DNA of 64,000 nucleotides from Platycnemis pennipes (taxonomy: Eukaryota; Arthropoda; Insecta; Odonata; Platycnemididae): assembly GCA_933228895.1 (NCBI GenBank), contig OW121850.1, positions 34,853,773 through 34,917,772 of the forward strand, written 5' to 3'. This document shows, one piece after another, positions 44,366 through 59,682 of the stretch. Within the stretch, counting starts at the first letter, position 1. Every line of letters starts with the position of its first letter. A program made the position numbers and the translations under genes. The notes under the pieces are model-generated. The model saw only the letters and a list, made by a program, of their open reading frames with translations, made no database searches and was not told where the DNA came from.

Positions 44366-46590
44366 CAATACTATGAAACATTAAAACATGTTAGGTATGT
44401 CACACATCACAAGTGCCTTCCATACTTATTTTAGTTGTTTAAAAAAAAATTAGTTCAAAATCTAATTCAACAACTGCAACTTGGACTAATCTCACCTTGG
44501 ATTATAATTGAAAAAGCCGTATAAAAGCTTTTTTTTGCACCATTTCAATGTTGTGGTAGACAAAAAAATCATGCTAGTTTTAGGAAATGAATCTTAATTA
44601 CAATGAACGGAACATCTTTTACGAAAATAACTGCTAATACTAAACTTACACATTCCTTTGGCACCATTCAGTACACTCAGCAAGAGATTTTATTCAGGGT
44701 CCTATTCCTTCAGAACTAGACAGCCTAATCAGAATCTTCCTTCTTCAGCATTTCAGTTCAATCTAAAGCAATTTTTTCTTGCAATCCTCTGACAAATGGG
44801 ACCCACTGAATATTTGTAATCATCATGCACCCCTATTATATTGTATTATTATTATAATCCATATCCAGACAATATTACCCCTCCTATAAAAATCTGATAG
44901 GAATCGTGCACCAATGTGTTATCTATGTACATACCCACAAAAAGTGAAGGTATTTTTATATTGACTAATTTGCCGCAGGACTACCATTTCCTGTGCCTAG
45001 GTCACTCATTCACAAACTTCATCTCTTTGCCAACTACTATCCATATTTACCATTGTTGTCCTAGAACACTACTGCTTTCACAAATTACATTCACCAACCC
45101 CTTCCCCTGACAGCAACTGAGAATCAATTCCCATGACCTTATATGAAGGTCCAATTTTCCTCCATTTATAGCATTGAATCTGTACCACGTATTCTGATTA
45201 ACCTAATTTCCAATTGATTGTTGTATTAGCTCTCCTCACTTTATCAGAAACTTGGAACCATCTTTACTGTACATTCAACTAAAAACAATTTTCTGGAACA
45301 GCCAACGACTTACTTAGGCTCTTAAAACGAAGCTTGGTTAGGATTTTGTGACAAGTGAAATGGCTGTACAGGTTGCTGAAGCTCACAGGTTCATGACACT
45401 AATCACTGAATACTATATATTACTCCCCTCACCTACCCACGGCCTGTTTACAACCCATTTCATATGAACATACTAGTGACAGTATATTCCCTTGCCATTA
45501 GTATTTCCAGCCACACGAAATTTCATGCATGGACAGCAGCCATACAGGATTAAGTAATATTACTGCAATAAAAATTTAAGTTTCTAATCGCCCTGACATC
45601 TATGGGCATTGACTGGAGAGAACCAGGTTTTACTCATGGCCTTGAATAAACACACTATATATGGCATGCTGAACTACATATTAATTCAAAACTATACAAA
45701 AAATGGCATATTAACACTTTCTGCTCACCTAGTAAGGCTCATAAAAGGTAATTTATTTAACAGTTCATTAATGGTAGAAAAATATTTTATTGAATATTTG
45801 ACAATTTGCAACCTGAATTTAAAACTTCTAGCATTTTACTTCAACAGACAAAAATTTAATTAGCAGACAAACAGAATATCAATTGAAATTCTAGTGCATA
45901 TTAGTCAAGATTTGATAAATCTGCTATTCAACCATTCTCTACTTAATTGTCCTACAGTTCACAAAAAATTCCATGACCAAGGGCTGTATTTCAATAGAGC
46001 CAATTGAAATGAATTCCAGAACTGCACTAATCCTCAACTAGTGTGATCAATACATTTCAAGACACCCGGGTGGCATTAGCAACCGCTAGCTTCAAAATAA
46101 TTTAGTCCTATTCAAGGTTTTCTTTCAAAAACCTACAACTAAGGCCATGATTTTAGTTAAGAGCAAGTAAACTACAGAAAAAAATGGCCAACATGGAAAT
46201 CTAACTCATTAAACACTCAAGAACAATACTAAAAAATTTCTTGATTTGACAGGTTGAATGAAACCAAACTTAACCATAAACTTAAGACTCATTGAAAACC
46301 CAAGATTCATTATTTAACAATTATTGGAGGATGCCCCCACAGCTCAACAGTTATTCTAACTCCGATCTAAATAATCTTACCTGCATTTAATAATGCAAAT
46401 CCAAGTGCTCCATCTATGTCACCCAAACCTGCTACTCCATGAAGCTTCAATGAAAGAATCACCCCTTCACCCTACCCAGCTAATTTTAAGAATTACCACA
46501 CTGGGTTTAAGTCTCTGAACAGGCCCCGGCCAATGCCTGAAATTGAAGCTGTACAACAGATGACCATGGAAGTATCAAATTAAACAACCA
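44366..46590. other. Unassigned sequence downstream of tubulin
   Basis: AT-rich DNA beyond the tubulin 3' end. Short frames only, none recognised. Confidence 0.45.
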
Positions 46591-46911
46591 AGTTTATAAT
46601 TTAAAGTTTTATTTCTACAAATGGTTAGATGGCTCAAGCATCAAGGAAATTTTGAGAGATAAATCAGATTTTCTCAGTCTTTGGGTTCACGCCTGGGAAT
46701 GTTGCAAAAAATATATATAGAAAAATAAAAATAGTTAACTGCCAACGGCTCCACAGGATGAACACTTATGAAACAAAATGTTTTCCACTCATAGAAAAAA
46801 ATGTTCCACTTATAGAAAATGTATGCAAGTAAATTTGACAAGATTGAATAGGAAGAAGTAATCAGATCAGTTCAAAACAGAAGGAATGTAAGTTGCTGAA
46901 GGTGGCCAAAT
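46591..46911 (-). other. Probable beta-tubulin 3' untranslated region
   Basis: The AT-rich stretch after the tubulin stop contains an AATAAA hexamer on the minus strand at 46613-46608, about 300 bp from the stop. The end of the transcript is inferred from this signal alone. Confidence 0.5.
46608..46613 (-). terminator. Candidate polyadenylation signal
   Basis: AATAAA on the minus strand, the nearest canonical hexamer seen downstream of the tubulin stop codon. Confidence 0.45.
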
Positions 46912-49511
<2,600 letters not shown>

Positions 49512-49669
49512 TTTGAAGATGATACAAATTCACTAAGGTAAAATGAAAGAACCAACTCGCTCACCGCTCCCAAACGAAGTGAACGAATGCAAGCGAAGCT
49601 CTGGCGGTTTTGGGGGCATGTAACGTATTTTTCAAGCCGGTGGAGAAGCGCTCCTATTGGCTGATCACT
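49512..49669 (-). promoter_or_regulatory. Beta-tubulin 5' flank with CCAAT box
   Basis: On the minus strand AGCCAATAG (CCAAT at 49660-49656) lies about 145 bp upstream of the start codon in a stretch that is GC-richer than the surroundings. No TATA box is obvious, consistent with a housekeeping promoter. The transcription start was not located. Confidence 0.5.
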
Positions 49670-50344
49670 TTCTGCCTCCCCTTTGCCGCCCACCTACCTC
49701 ACGCCCTACAGCCCCCGCTTCCTCATCCCACACATAGGAACTATTTGGTCTGTTCAGTTCAAATGGCCGGTGCTGGGCGGGCGGAAGCTTACTTGCGCCT
49801 GGTTGAAAGGCGTCGGAGGAATACATAGTAAAAGACCCGGTGACGGTTACGGAAAGAGGAAGGCGAGGATGGGATGGGTTTCTACTGGCGTGGTTGGCGT
49901 CGAAAGTTTTCATGGTTGTATGTGGGACGATACAAGGTTCTCAAACTCCTTTCGAAGACATGTGTGAGCTACTCAAACGAATGAGGAGTATAAGGTTATG
50001 GAGGAAATATCGTGGGAGGCTGCAGCCTTTTCGTGTGGGCGTAAAACCTGTTGTAGCTCCCCAAGAATAAAATTCATGCACGACTTAAATGGTCAAGAGC
50101 TTGAACGGGGACTTCCATTGTAAGAGTTAAAGAACATGAGTTAAATGTACGATAAATTATATAATTCTCTCGCAATGGGTAATGCTCTCGGTATCGCCAA
50201 TTTCGTGCATTATAATCCTGGGGGTTTCTCTAGTGTTCGTCAGCACTATTGTGCATGTGTCTGCATATTTCACACCCTCTTAGGGTATTACGGAGATTTG
50301 TATGTATTGTCTACTGGAGCGCGGCCCGTATGTTCATCTACAGC
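49670..50344. other. Unassigned sequence upstream of tubulin
   Basis: Moderate GC content. Overlapping frames of 72-94 codons between 49600 and 50070 show no recognised domain. Confidence 0.4.
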
Positions 50345-50405
50345 TACCATTCTGCCTCAGCTGTACCCTGCCGCACGCACGAGGTGGCTTGCAGGGTAGT
50401 CACAG
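50345..50405 (+). mobile_element. Degenerate CR1/Jockey-group LINE 3' tail
   Basis: CCCTGCCGCACGCACGAGGT and GGCTTGCAGGGTAGT match the hairpin end seen in the better copies downstream; the intervening bases have diverged. An inverted partial match (ACCACCACAGTAGTGTGTGG) follows at about 50438. Confidence 0.5.
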
Positions 50406-51695
50406 TTGTAGAAATAGATGCATAATGCACTACAAACCACCACAGTAGTGTGTGGCGGGATGAACCAACGCCAGGAATGCATTATCAATGAGAGAGAACT
50501 CATGCAGAAAAACTACCCTGTTTAAACACTACTAATTTGAAACCAATTTGTTTGTTAGGGAGGTTTTAAAACTCACGTAGTTTTTACATCTACGTCTAAG
50601 TAATATTCTGCGAGCGTTTTCGAGGGGGGTTGGCAGGGGGTGAAGATCGCCGAGAAGAAGCGAAGGGCTACAATCAAGGAGGTTAGAACCTCCTTGGTTA
50701 CAATGCCATTACTACATGGAAACAAGTTAGATAATAGAGTCATTTGCCACTGGATGGTTAGAATCTACATTGTAATAAAGGGATCATTGGTTATAATTAC
50801 TATTATCTAAATATATCTATCTGTATTTACCTATCGTACATGGATTAGTAATGTTAAGACATGCTCTACAGACAACTCTAACAATATTTCACCTACCCAT
50901 CTCTTTCATTGGCAATGCGGAACAGTTTTCTTATCAGTAATCATGGAGGCGCCTCTTCTTGCAGTCAGTTTTCTCTCTCATAGAGATGCAGTAGTAGTTA
51001 TTTTATATAATTAGACTAAAGTATATTCTTGTTGAATAAAGTTTCCCGCCAAAAGGTTAACGTATTTTCAAAACTTCTAGAACCAGCCGTTAATCTTCAG
51101 ATGTCTGGAGGGGAAGGAAGGGTGTGGAGGGGCGTACAGGAAGAGGCCATGAGGCCCAGCAGGGTTGGTTGTTGCTGCGCCGAAAAATACAAGGGGATTT
51201 TTTCTTCCTTCATTTTTAGGAAATCAGAACCTACTGCTAGAGATTTATAACCAGGTCTTAAACCTAAAATATCATCATGTTTCTTATATATTTCCTTGTC
51301 ATTGCTTGTGATTTACTGTGGTTCTCGTAAAAGGGAATAGTTCTGGATTTTCAGGTATTAATTTCACCATCTCTCTTTTAACCCATCGCTTTGCTGTTCT
51401 ATATTGCATTGTTTCGTGTTATTGAAGTAAATGTTAAAATGATAGGGGGAGAGTTCGACCCTGACAGTGTTAAATCTTCTACACTGCCAGAGCTTAGCTG
51501 TAAAAAAGACTTTTGGGCCAACCAACGGTTCATTCGAAGAAACGAAACGGAAAAGCTTGGAGAAGCTTACAGCCTGCTCCTAGAATATGCGCGCTCAGTT
51601 CGTATTTTTAAGATGACGAATACGCCGTCTGGTAATGAGAGTTTTATGCTGCGTAAGACGTAGCTTTCGCGACAAAAGCTCTTGCTAGGTCGGAA
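50406..51695. other. Unassigned sequence
   Basis: No gene recognised. A plus frame 51391-51663 of 90 codons has no known features. Confidence 0.4.
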
Positions 51696-51698
51696 ATT

Positions 51699-52088
51699 TG
51701 ACATTTCATCTAGTTTCCCTCTCGATTGATGTGGGGCTATTGACGCTATAATAAAGAGCAAATAATCGTAGGCAAGTTTTATTACGAAAGTAAACCTATG
51801 AAATCAACATTCTCCTACATTTTACTATTAATTGATTCAACATTTGACTGGGTGTCTGATATTACAGCGATGTGTGTTCAACTATGAACTCTCGCGTAAG
51901 GTAGTGTCTTGCTAGCTATATGTAGGAGAATGCCGATTTGGCATTCTGTATATGTAGGAGCTGCAAATGTAGGAGAATGTTGATTTCATAGGTTTACTTT
52001 CGTAATAAAACTTGCCTACGATTGTTTGCTCTTTATTATAGCGTCAATAGCCCCACATCAATGGAGAGGGAAACTAGATGAAATGTCA
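51699..52088. mobile_element. 390-bp foldback element with about 120-bp arms
   Basis: Positions 51699-51818 and 51966-52088 are near-perfect reverse complements: the left begins TGACATTTCATCTAGTTTCC and the right end mirrors it. Both flanks are ATT (51696-51698, 52089-52091), a possible 3-bp target duplication. The 147-bp centre carries three short repeats of TGTAGGAG. No coding sequence. Superfamily is not certain; 3-bp duplications occur in PIF/Harbinger elements. Confidence 0.8.
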
Positions 52089-53329
52089 ATTAGCAGAACC
52101 TATTTTTAGCTATATAGATTTGTTCCGCTGCTTCCGGATATACCCTGCCACTCACCCTCGACGTACCTTGCCGGGTACTCCGTGAATATAGGTAGACGAA
52201 TTCACGGAGTAACCGGGAGTACTCTGTAGGCAATTTGAATCTCATCGCTCAGTTGCAATCGATATTTGATCTCTGAAACTTTTTTAAGTTTTGAATATTC
52301 TACGCCAATTTATATTCTCTTGGTGATGGCATCACTACTTCTAAACGTTGGTGATCATTGGTCACGTCAAGCATAGTTAAAGGTATGAAAGAAATTTTAT
52401 TAAAATAACTGACTCTACTTGTTGCTATTTACAATCAATGCCGAAGATTCACAGCAAAAATTTCAAATATTAAGAGCCTGGGAAATTAATAGTTGCAGCG
52501 TTCTTTCATACCACATCCGATTTCGCCTATTCACTTGGCGATTTATAATTTAATTTATGGCGATTTATCCCGTTTTTAAGGTGACATAGCGCCCTGCTAT
52601 TTTAGGTATTGTACACTGAGCATTTTTACTTACTATGGTTGCCTCTTGAGCATAAAATTAGGAAAATTGATTGCTAAAACGGCAGCTTTAAATGTCTTTC
52701 TGTCCTCGCACTATTAGGGATAGGGAGGTGAATATTGGCATTGTTGCGGTCAGCACGAAAATAGAATTTATTGGTGACGGAGTCTATTCCTTTAATCTTT
52801 CCATTCTTCCGAAATACTGTGGGGCCTTTATGATTCTCTCGGTGTCGTAGGTAATCTCGGCTGCCTTACATCTTTTCATAATACTCCATGCCGGCCATTG
52901 GTGGGTGTCTTGTCGGTTTCGATAAGGTCAAAGCCCGCTAATTTCAGGAGATCGAACTCGTTTCCCACGAGTGCGCTTCCACGCGCTGATTTCACCGTTC
53001 ACCCTTCCGGAGTCAGCTCTTCACGACGCTTGCACGTCTCCTTTTCTCTCGTTTCTTAACCTTCTTAGTTCCCTTTTAGCTCTCTGAATAAAAAAACCCT
53101 TCTTGAATGTCTTTGCACTTCCCCCGTGTCCAATCCATGGCTCGTGAAAAAGAGAGGAATAATTAAGACCGTATTTGCAAGTCGTCATTTATGAATGATT
53201 TTCGTTTCAGGTTCCCGGTCGAAATGGAGCCGTTTTCCCACATTTTCCTGTTAACAGATTTAATACCTCGTAACTACGAATCCATGAGTTACATTCCTCT
53301 GGAGTCACTTGCACTATGTATGTACATCC
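52089..53329. other. Unassigned; one degenerate LINE tail and a small hairpin
   Basis: Around 52142-52190 a diverged copy of the LINE 3' hairpin region (ATACCCTGCCACTCACCCTC). At 52176-52212 an imperfect hairpin with ACTCCGTGAAT arms. Nothing else recognised. Confidence 0.45.
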
Positions 53330-53425
53330 GGTGGTATGAAGTTGGATAACTAGGCTATCACGGGTTCGAATACCCCCTCGGTGGTTCGAAGGATATTACG
53401 CAGATGTAAAATAGATCGAGTGTGT
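53330..53425 (+). mobile_element. Very degenerate LINE 3' tail
   Basis: CCCCCTCGGTGGTTCGAAGG then ATATTACGCAGATGTA keeps the order of the LINE tail (CCCTCGTGGTGGCTCGCAGG then GTATTACGTAGATGTA). The GGGTTCGAATACC within it is not a tRNA B box in context. Confidence 0.35.
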
Positions 53426-53957
53426 ATCTTATTGACAAAATGTGTATTTTATAGCAATGTGCTTTCAGTGCCGCTTGATCTAAGCATCTGGCGATTTTAT
53501 GAAACTAAAGTTACGGCTACTATTTTTCATGCCTATTCCCGCAGTAATTTTCCTTACTGAGGCCAAGGGAAAGTCATGATTCCCTTTAGAGAATTTGACT
53601 GGCACCCTTATTTTGAAAATTATGAATAATGAATATCGTATGGATCCGCGCTATTGATGAGTTTTTGCTTGATTTTCACCCTTGACCATGAATGCTTGCA
53701 AGGAAGAATAAAAAAAATGTATGAGTCACGAACCCTCGTGGAGGCTGTGGGATACGACGTCACTGAAGGTTGTGATGTGTTATGGGCACATGTTTGGATT
53801 CCGAAGGCAAAAGGTATTTTCATATCTTGAAGTTTTCGCACACATACAGGCCGTCAAAAACCTCTTCCTAGATCTGAGATATGAATATTCTGTGAGAAGT
53901 TAGACAATCTATCTTTAATATGCCTGAGAAGGAAATTGAGGTAATGATTTTTATGCT
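53426..53957. other. Unassigned sequence
   Basis: No recognised gene or repeat. Confidence 0.4.
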
Positions 53958-54022
53958 TGGTGATCGTAACCCCCTGGCACACACTCTCGTGGTGACTCGC
54001 TGGGTATTACGTTGATGTATAT
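53958..54022 (+). mobile_element. LINE 3' tail fragment
   Basis: GGTGATCGTAACCCCCTGGC, then ACACACTCTCGTGGTGACTC and GCTGGGTATTACGTTGATGT: the conserved 3' hairpin and terminal repeat of the CR1/Jockey-group LINE, without coding sequence. Confidence 0.65.
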
Positions 54023-54146
54023 AATTGTGAGGTGCTACTTTATCAGTATTGCTTCATATATACATAGTACCATGCGAGCCACCTCATGGACGTGAACATC
54101 TCATTAGCAATAGTTCTAATTCCTATTTCCTAATCTTACATTAGTA

Positions 54147-54184
54147 GCATGGGGAGAATGCATCATCATGCATTCTCCCCATGC
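54147..54184. repeat. Perfect 16-bp hairpin
   Basis: GCATGGGGAGAATGCA (54147-54162), loop TCATCA, exact reverse complement (54169-54184). It joins directly to another partial LINE tail (CACGCACCCTTGTGG, 54185 onward). Confidence 0.95.
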
Positions 54185-54219
54185 CACGCACCCTTGTGGT
54201 CACATGCAGGCTGCTGTAT

Positions 54220-55572
54220 GGATATGATTTTTCACTTTATTCTGAAAGTATAGATATAATGATAATGTGGGGCAATCGGCCTATGTACGACATAAGCCAT
54301 AATATTCGAGATGGGCGAAGTTTAGAACATTCCTGTGACCTGTCTCCAGTAGGGAGCGTACTATTTTTGTATGCTCGCCTCCTGCATCGAAGTCTTTTCA
54401 GAGGCCGGCACGCGGTCAGGAGTGATGCTGCCTTCTACCATTAAACGTTCCTTCCCTTCGTCGTTCGTGCATCTGGCTATTCTTTGAGAGCCATCTTCCC
54501 GTCCTGCCTTCTCCCCTTCTTACCTCATGTTATCTCTTTCTTTCTACACTCGCCTTTCCCCGTCTTGAACCCGCATGCATCTTCCCCTCGCCCCAGCCCG
54601 CCCCTCCTTTCCCCTTGCAAGCTATAGTAGTTGGCTCTTCCACCTCCTTTCTTTCTACGCCCGGGAGGCCCCGAATTCCCTCCCTTCGTGAGGCTCCCGC
54701 CCCTCCATTCCCAGAAGGCTGCGAAGAATACGCCTGCCGCTGCACTCCCTAGACCCACTTTCCTTATATAGAGAGAGTTTCCCGCGTTGCCTACTCCTCC
54801 GTGAGCCCGTTTCCATCCCCGCCGGTCAACTCCTGCTTTCCATGTTCTATCGCTGACGATTCTTTGGTTTTGTTTTTTTAATCACGGGCCCGCGGATAAA
54901 TGAACCGGACGACATTAACATGGCTCGACGCCCGTGCTCGCAGGGCTGGTTGCTGCTGATACGGTGTTGCCGGGCGCAGCAAGATGAACGTGCGAAAGAA
55001 TAGTTTGCAAGCGGGGCGGGAATATGGTGGTCGAGTCGCGGGATTCAAGCGTTTTTATGCTAAGTCACGGGACGATAAATTCAGACTTCTACGGTTGCCT
55101 AAGGCGGGGTCATATCATGTCATTCGCTGCATTCAGAGTCAGAGGTGGGCACAGAAAGGTCAAGGGGACGAGAATGAGATGTAAATGAGTGTACCTCCAA
55201 TACACATGATAGATATAATACTGTAGCGGAAATTCACTTGATTTGCCAATGTCGAACTATATGTGATGACTTTTCGTTGCTTGATATGTTTGAGCCATTA
55301 TTGAAACATTCCAATTATTAGTCGGCATTTCAATTTTCCCCCGTGCGCAAATGGCGCTAAGAGATCTCTCCCCAAAATCGATAGATCCATTCTTGCGCGA
55401 GGTTACGGGTGGCTCTTACTCTGCATCAAATTACCTCCTTTGCGAGGGGATTCACACAAGATGGAACTAGTCGTCGTTGGGTTGGGCCAAGGTATAGAAG
55501 GTATACAAGGTATAGAATACAAGTCAAGGTATAGAAGGACCTTGGGCTGGGTGGAGTGCGGTTGTAGGTGGG
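54220..55572. other. Unassigned, partly GC-rich
   Basis: About 54470-55150 is GC-richer with many CG dinucleotides and could be a promoter-type island of a gene outside my recognition. Frames of 66-87 codons show no domain. Confidence 0.4.
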
Positions 55573-55632
55573 CATCTACATTTACGCGATACACTGCGAG
55601 CCACCGCGAGGGTGTGTGGCAGGGGTCATATG
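55573..55632 (-). mobile_element. LINE 3' tail fragment
   Basis: Minus-strand copy of the tail: CATCTACATTTACGCGATAC and GCCACCGCGAGGGTGTGTGG on the plus strand. Confidence 0.65.
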
Positions 55633-55875
55633 GTCTAATCCCGTCAAACATTTTTAGCCACGTAAAGCAGTGCTTGAAATGATCGATGGCAGGGCCGAAT
55701 TTTTGCTTCATCTAAACATCGTGCTATTTAGCCGCAGAAGGGGCACATTATCGATCGCAAAGTTTCTTACGCTGCCATCGGGCTGGGTGCAATGGAGAGT
55801 GTGTTGTCAGATGTGAAATACCTGAAAGGGGAGAGCGAAATTAAATTCAGTGTTCTTTCTGTCTAAACGCTTTTC

Positions 55876-56470
55876 TACATCTACATCCACGCGATACCCT
55901 GCAAGACACCGCGAGGGTGTGAGGCAGGGGGTGAAGATCACCAAGCATGCACTATTGACATGCAAATAAGCAACTATATGGTCTCATGAAACTAGGTTGT
56001 TGGTAACTATAGTATTTAAGGGATTAATACATGCAACATGCACTACAGGCTACTTTAAAATAGTTCACTTACCTATCCCTGTGCCATGTTGCCTATTGTG
56101 TTCTCTAATAGTACTGGGGAAAAATGACGTTTTGAATCTATCAGTACGACAATCTATCTCTCTAATCTTATTTATCTGGTTGAATCTAGCATAATACGAT
56201 GGTGTTTTTAATATATGCCTACCATCTTCAGTGAAATTATCGGATTGAAATTTCTCTAATAGGTTTAATCTGTACTTTATCTTACGCTCTGATAATGATT
56301 CCCACCTTAATTCTTGTATGAATTCTGATGCACTACTCAACCTATCGTAACACCTTTTAACGAACCTAACTGCTCTACGCTGAACACTGCCTGATCTCTG
56401 ATCAAACCTAATTCATTCGGATCCCATACACTGGCTACGTACTCAAGGTGGGGCCTAACTAGTGAAAAGC
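55876..56470 (-). mobile_element. 5'-truncated CR1/Jockey-group LINE
   Basis: The 3' hairpin (ACACCGCGAGGGTGTGAGGC on the plus strand) is at 55900. The minus frame 56340-56065 encodes the end of the ORF: FIQELRWESLSERKIKYRLN and LLEKFQSDNFTEDGRHILKT, then IREIDCRTDRFKTSFFP. This matches the post-RT C-terminal block of the longer copy at 61495. The truncation is near 56470. Confidence 0.8.
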
Positions 56471-57837
56471 AACATCGCAACATTCTAATTATAGTTTGAA
56501 TTTGTTTCGAAAGTTTGGCTTTTTCCAGGGTGAAAATTTGAATTTGATGCTAACGCCTGTTCACTCGACAAATTTTGCTGCTGCTAGACATACTGATGGA
56601 CGTTATTTTGGTAGTAAAAAACAGCATTACATTCGCAAGAAGAGGATAGAAATGAAATATTTCAGAAAAGAATTCCATCGATTCAATCTGCTAATATATC
56701 TACTAGTAATGTTAATCCCCAGCTGCCGTAAGAGCGTGTGGCAGTGGGCAGTAATAATGGCATGGAGGTTTTTTTTCTACTCTTGGAACACTGAAGGTGC
56801 CACGACGACTCTCCTGGAAATCGGTGAGGTGCAACTGGTGAGGTGAGGTGAGGTGCCTGATTTTCCGCTTGGGTCCACTCTGTCCACCAACCGGTTTGCG
56901 ATAACAGTACACGGATCAAGTTAATGGTATTAGCTTATATGTACTGAACAAAGTATTTTTCTTGATGCCCGTACATAGGCATTGAGGGAGATAGGATTTC
57001 GAGGAGATCGCTAAAATAAGCAGCGTACTGTATTCCTTCCTTGGCGAAGACCCATCAATCTCTCAAGACTCTCTCCTTTGATTGGCTTGTACAATGGAAT
57101 AATGTCCGTGCCTAAAACCTCGAAAAAACGGAACATAAGTGGAAACTCAAAATGGGAGCAATATAAACAAGTCATAAGCGGAGCAACGTCAAGCGTTATT
57201 ACTATTTCATTTGCACGATCTCCATTAGATATATTTTAATAGCTCATGCGATGTTTCTCATCCGAAATTAATTAATGCGAGGGTTCTTTAAATGTTCTGA
57301 CATGGACATTGGATGACTGGATCGGATGAACACTGTATTAGCTTGCGCTATTGATCACTCGGCATGCGTCGATTTCCTTCACTTTCGTTTAATTATAGCA
57401 TTAAGCAGATAAATTGATGCCTTCTTCCGATTTTCCTCCCCAAGTCAGTGACGTCAGCTCTTGTCACTTATGGCCATGAAGAGTGGGTGGTGTACACCTC
57501 TATACCCCCTCCCGTTGATCACCAGCTTTCGTCCTTCTCTACCCTCTCTCGAAAAGGATCTCGCTTATTTAATTTTTGATTTCCCATTTCTCCTTCCTCT
57601 TTTCTCCTCTGTCAGTACTTGTAGATATGGATGCAGAAGAAGATAGGAAATCATTTATCAAGGATTTAGATGTAATGTAATAGTGGTGCAAAAAATGGCA
57701 GTTTGAACTAAAACTAAAAACGTGTGTAGCTATTGATTTTTAGAAGAGGAATAATTCGTCAGAGTGACCATATACTCTTAGTACAACTACAATTGAAAGC
57801 GTTGAATCCATGAGGTTCTTGGATATTGCAATAACTA
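56471..57837. other. Unassigned with a GAGGT microsatellite
   Basis: (GAGGT)-type repeat at about 56823-56857. No recognised gene. Confidence 0.4.
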
Positions 57838-58030
57838 AAGAGTTTTTGCGGGGAAGACAGATCCAGGAAATATGCGGCCAAGCCAAGAGAGTGCTAGGAT
57901 TTATTAAAAGAGTACTAGGAAAATGTGACGAGAAGATAAAAGAGCGATGTTGACTCTCACTAGTTAGGCCCCACCTAGAATGTGCAGAGAGTGTATGGGA
58001 TCCATTGGAATTAGGTTTGATCATAGAACT
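57838..58030 (+). mobile_element. Internal LINE fragment (CR1/Jockey group)
   Basis: The plus strand encodes EICGQAKRVLGFIKRVLGKC, a stop, then LSLVRPHLECAESVWDPLEL. The same block occurs at about 61525-61680. No 3' end is attached. Confidence 0.7.
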
Positions 58031-58645
58031 AGACATGGCAGTTAGAATTAAATTTGAAAAAATGTGTAGCAATGAATTTTTGGAAAAAAGAAGTTCTCCT
58101 CCTAACACTTACTACATTAAGGATAACAAATTAACCAACGTTGACACAAAATTATAGACAAAATTGAAACATAAATATGCAGATGTACTATTGCTAGGCT
58201 TCATCCATTTGCTCTGGACGAAAATATTATTACTTACTTTGTTTTTTAAGTAAGAACTTGTAAAAGAAAACTTAAGTATCCCTCAAGATAAAATATTTTC
58301 ATACAACATGTTTCTCCACACTGTAGCATCTCAGAGAGTCTGTAGTCCTCAGTAGTCTGTGTTCCCTCGAAAAAACGTTAGCGAATCGTTTCAACAGATC
58401 GTTCTTCCAAAAATTAAAATAACAGGATTGGACTGCTGGAAATTAACAGTATTGGAATCCAGTCATTGGCGTGTGCCGGTGAAAATGTTTGTTGTTCTTT
58501 TCCAATTAATTTAAGCTACCAGTAAACCGGTAATGTTGTTATTAACAATATGATCGTCTGATTGATATCAATGCCTGCCTGGTGTGGAGTCACCTTCAAG
58601 CCCACAGCTTTATCCGGCCTTCATGGTTACATGTAGACAGATATA
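58031..58645. other. Unassigned AT-rich sequence
   Basis: No recognised gene or repeat. Confidence 0.4.
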
Positions 58646-59125
58646 TCTACATCTACGTAATACCCTTCTAGCCACCGCAAGGGTGTATGGAACGGAGTGA
58701 ACCATCACTAGCCATGCATATGAAATCTGAGAGACTACATTTATGATTACTATCATGAAGGCATACAAATATATAAAATAAGGTATTTCACCTACCTATC
58801 CCTTTGCTATGCTGCCTATTCTGTTCTCTTATAGGACGGGGGAAAAACGGCATTTTGAATCTATGAGTACGACAATCTATCTCTCTAATCTTATTTATCT
58901 GGTCGAATCTAGCATAATACGCTGGTGTTTATAATATATATGCCTATCATCTTCAGTAAAGCTATCCGATTTAAATTCCTGTAATAGTAATAATCTGTAT
59001 TTTAACTTACGCTCTAATAATGATTCCCACCATAATTCTTGTATTAATTCTGTTTTACTACTTAACCTATCGTAATACCTTTTAACGAACCTAGCTCTCT
59101 ACGCTGCACACTGTCTAGTTCTCCG
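58646..59125 (-). mobile_element. 5'-truncated CR1/Jockey-group LINE
   Basis: The minus-strand copy begins with the terminal repeat (ATCTACATCTACGTAATACC on the plus strand) and diverged hairpin. It continues through the 3' region and the C-terminal coding end, similar to 55876-56470 but more decayed. Confidence 0.75.
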
Positions 59126-59611
59126 ATGAAACCTGCTCGTGGGAAGAAACCATGATGAGCGTGGGAGAGTAAGATCTAGGTGATAACTGACTGAGAAAAA
59201 TGTCGATCAGCTTCTATAGATAAGTTTCAGGGCAAATGCGACCATACTATAAGGGGATGATTTTATTTTCCCCTCGCAAAGCATCATTTTAGAGTACTCC
59301 GCAAGTGCATGGGATACATTCTAGGGAGGTTTCAATGTTTAAGAACCCGAATGGGAATCACTAGCTGACGGAAGGATAAAATGTAGGTTGAATTCATTAT
59401 TTAAAATTCAAAGCCGATCTGTCATTCGATGGCGTCAAAAATATTCTCTGAACTCCTCATTACAATCGATTTTTCTATGAAAATACTAGGTAGACAGACT
59501 GTCGCGCTGATGGTATAAACATTGTCTCCTCGCGAACACAATCTAGCTGCATGTTACCCTATTATCTAGTATGTCCCCATGTAGTAGCCTAGTTGCATGT
59601 CAATGGTGCAC
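59126..59611. other. Mostly unassigned; small LINE remnants
   Basis: Around 59330-59450 degraded pieces resemble the coding end of the same LINE on the plus strand. Otherwise nothing recognised. Confidence 0.35.
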
Positions 59612-59682
59612 GTTTGGTGATCTTCACCCCCTGCCACACACCCTCGTGGTGGCTCGCAGGGCATTACGTAGATGTAGATATA
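59612..59682 (+). mobile_element. LINE 3' tail fragment
   Basis: CCCTGCCACACACCCTCGTG then GTGGCTCGCAGGGCATTACG then TAGATGTAGATA: a clean copy of the terminal hairpin and repeat. Confidence 0.75.

Noticed and set aside
53360..53375. GGGTTCGAATACC as a tRNA B box
   Set aside because: No A box, acceptor stem or anticodon arm at suitable spacing; the sequence lies within a degraded LINE tail.
54530..54758. Gly/Arg-rich minus-strand ORFs
   Set aside because: Composition reflects a C/T-rich strand; no homology or repeat-protein pattern recognised.
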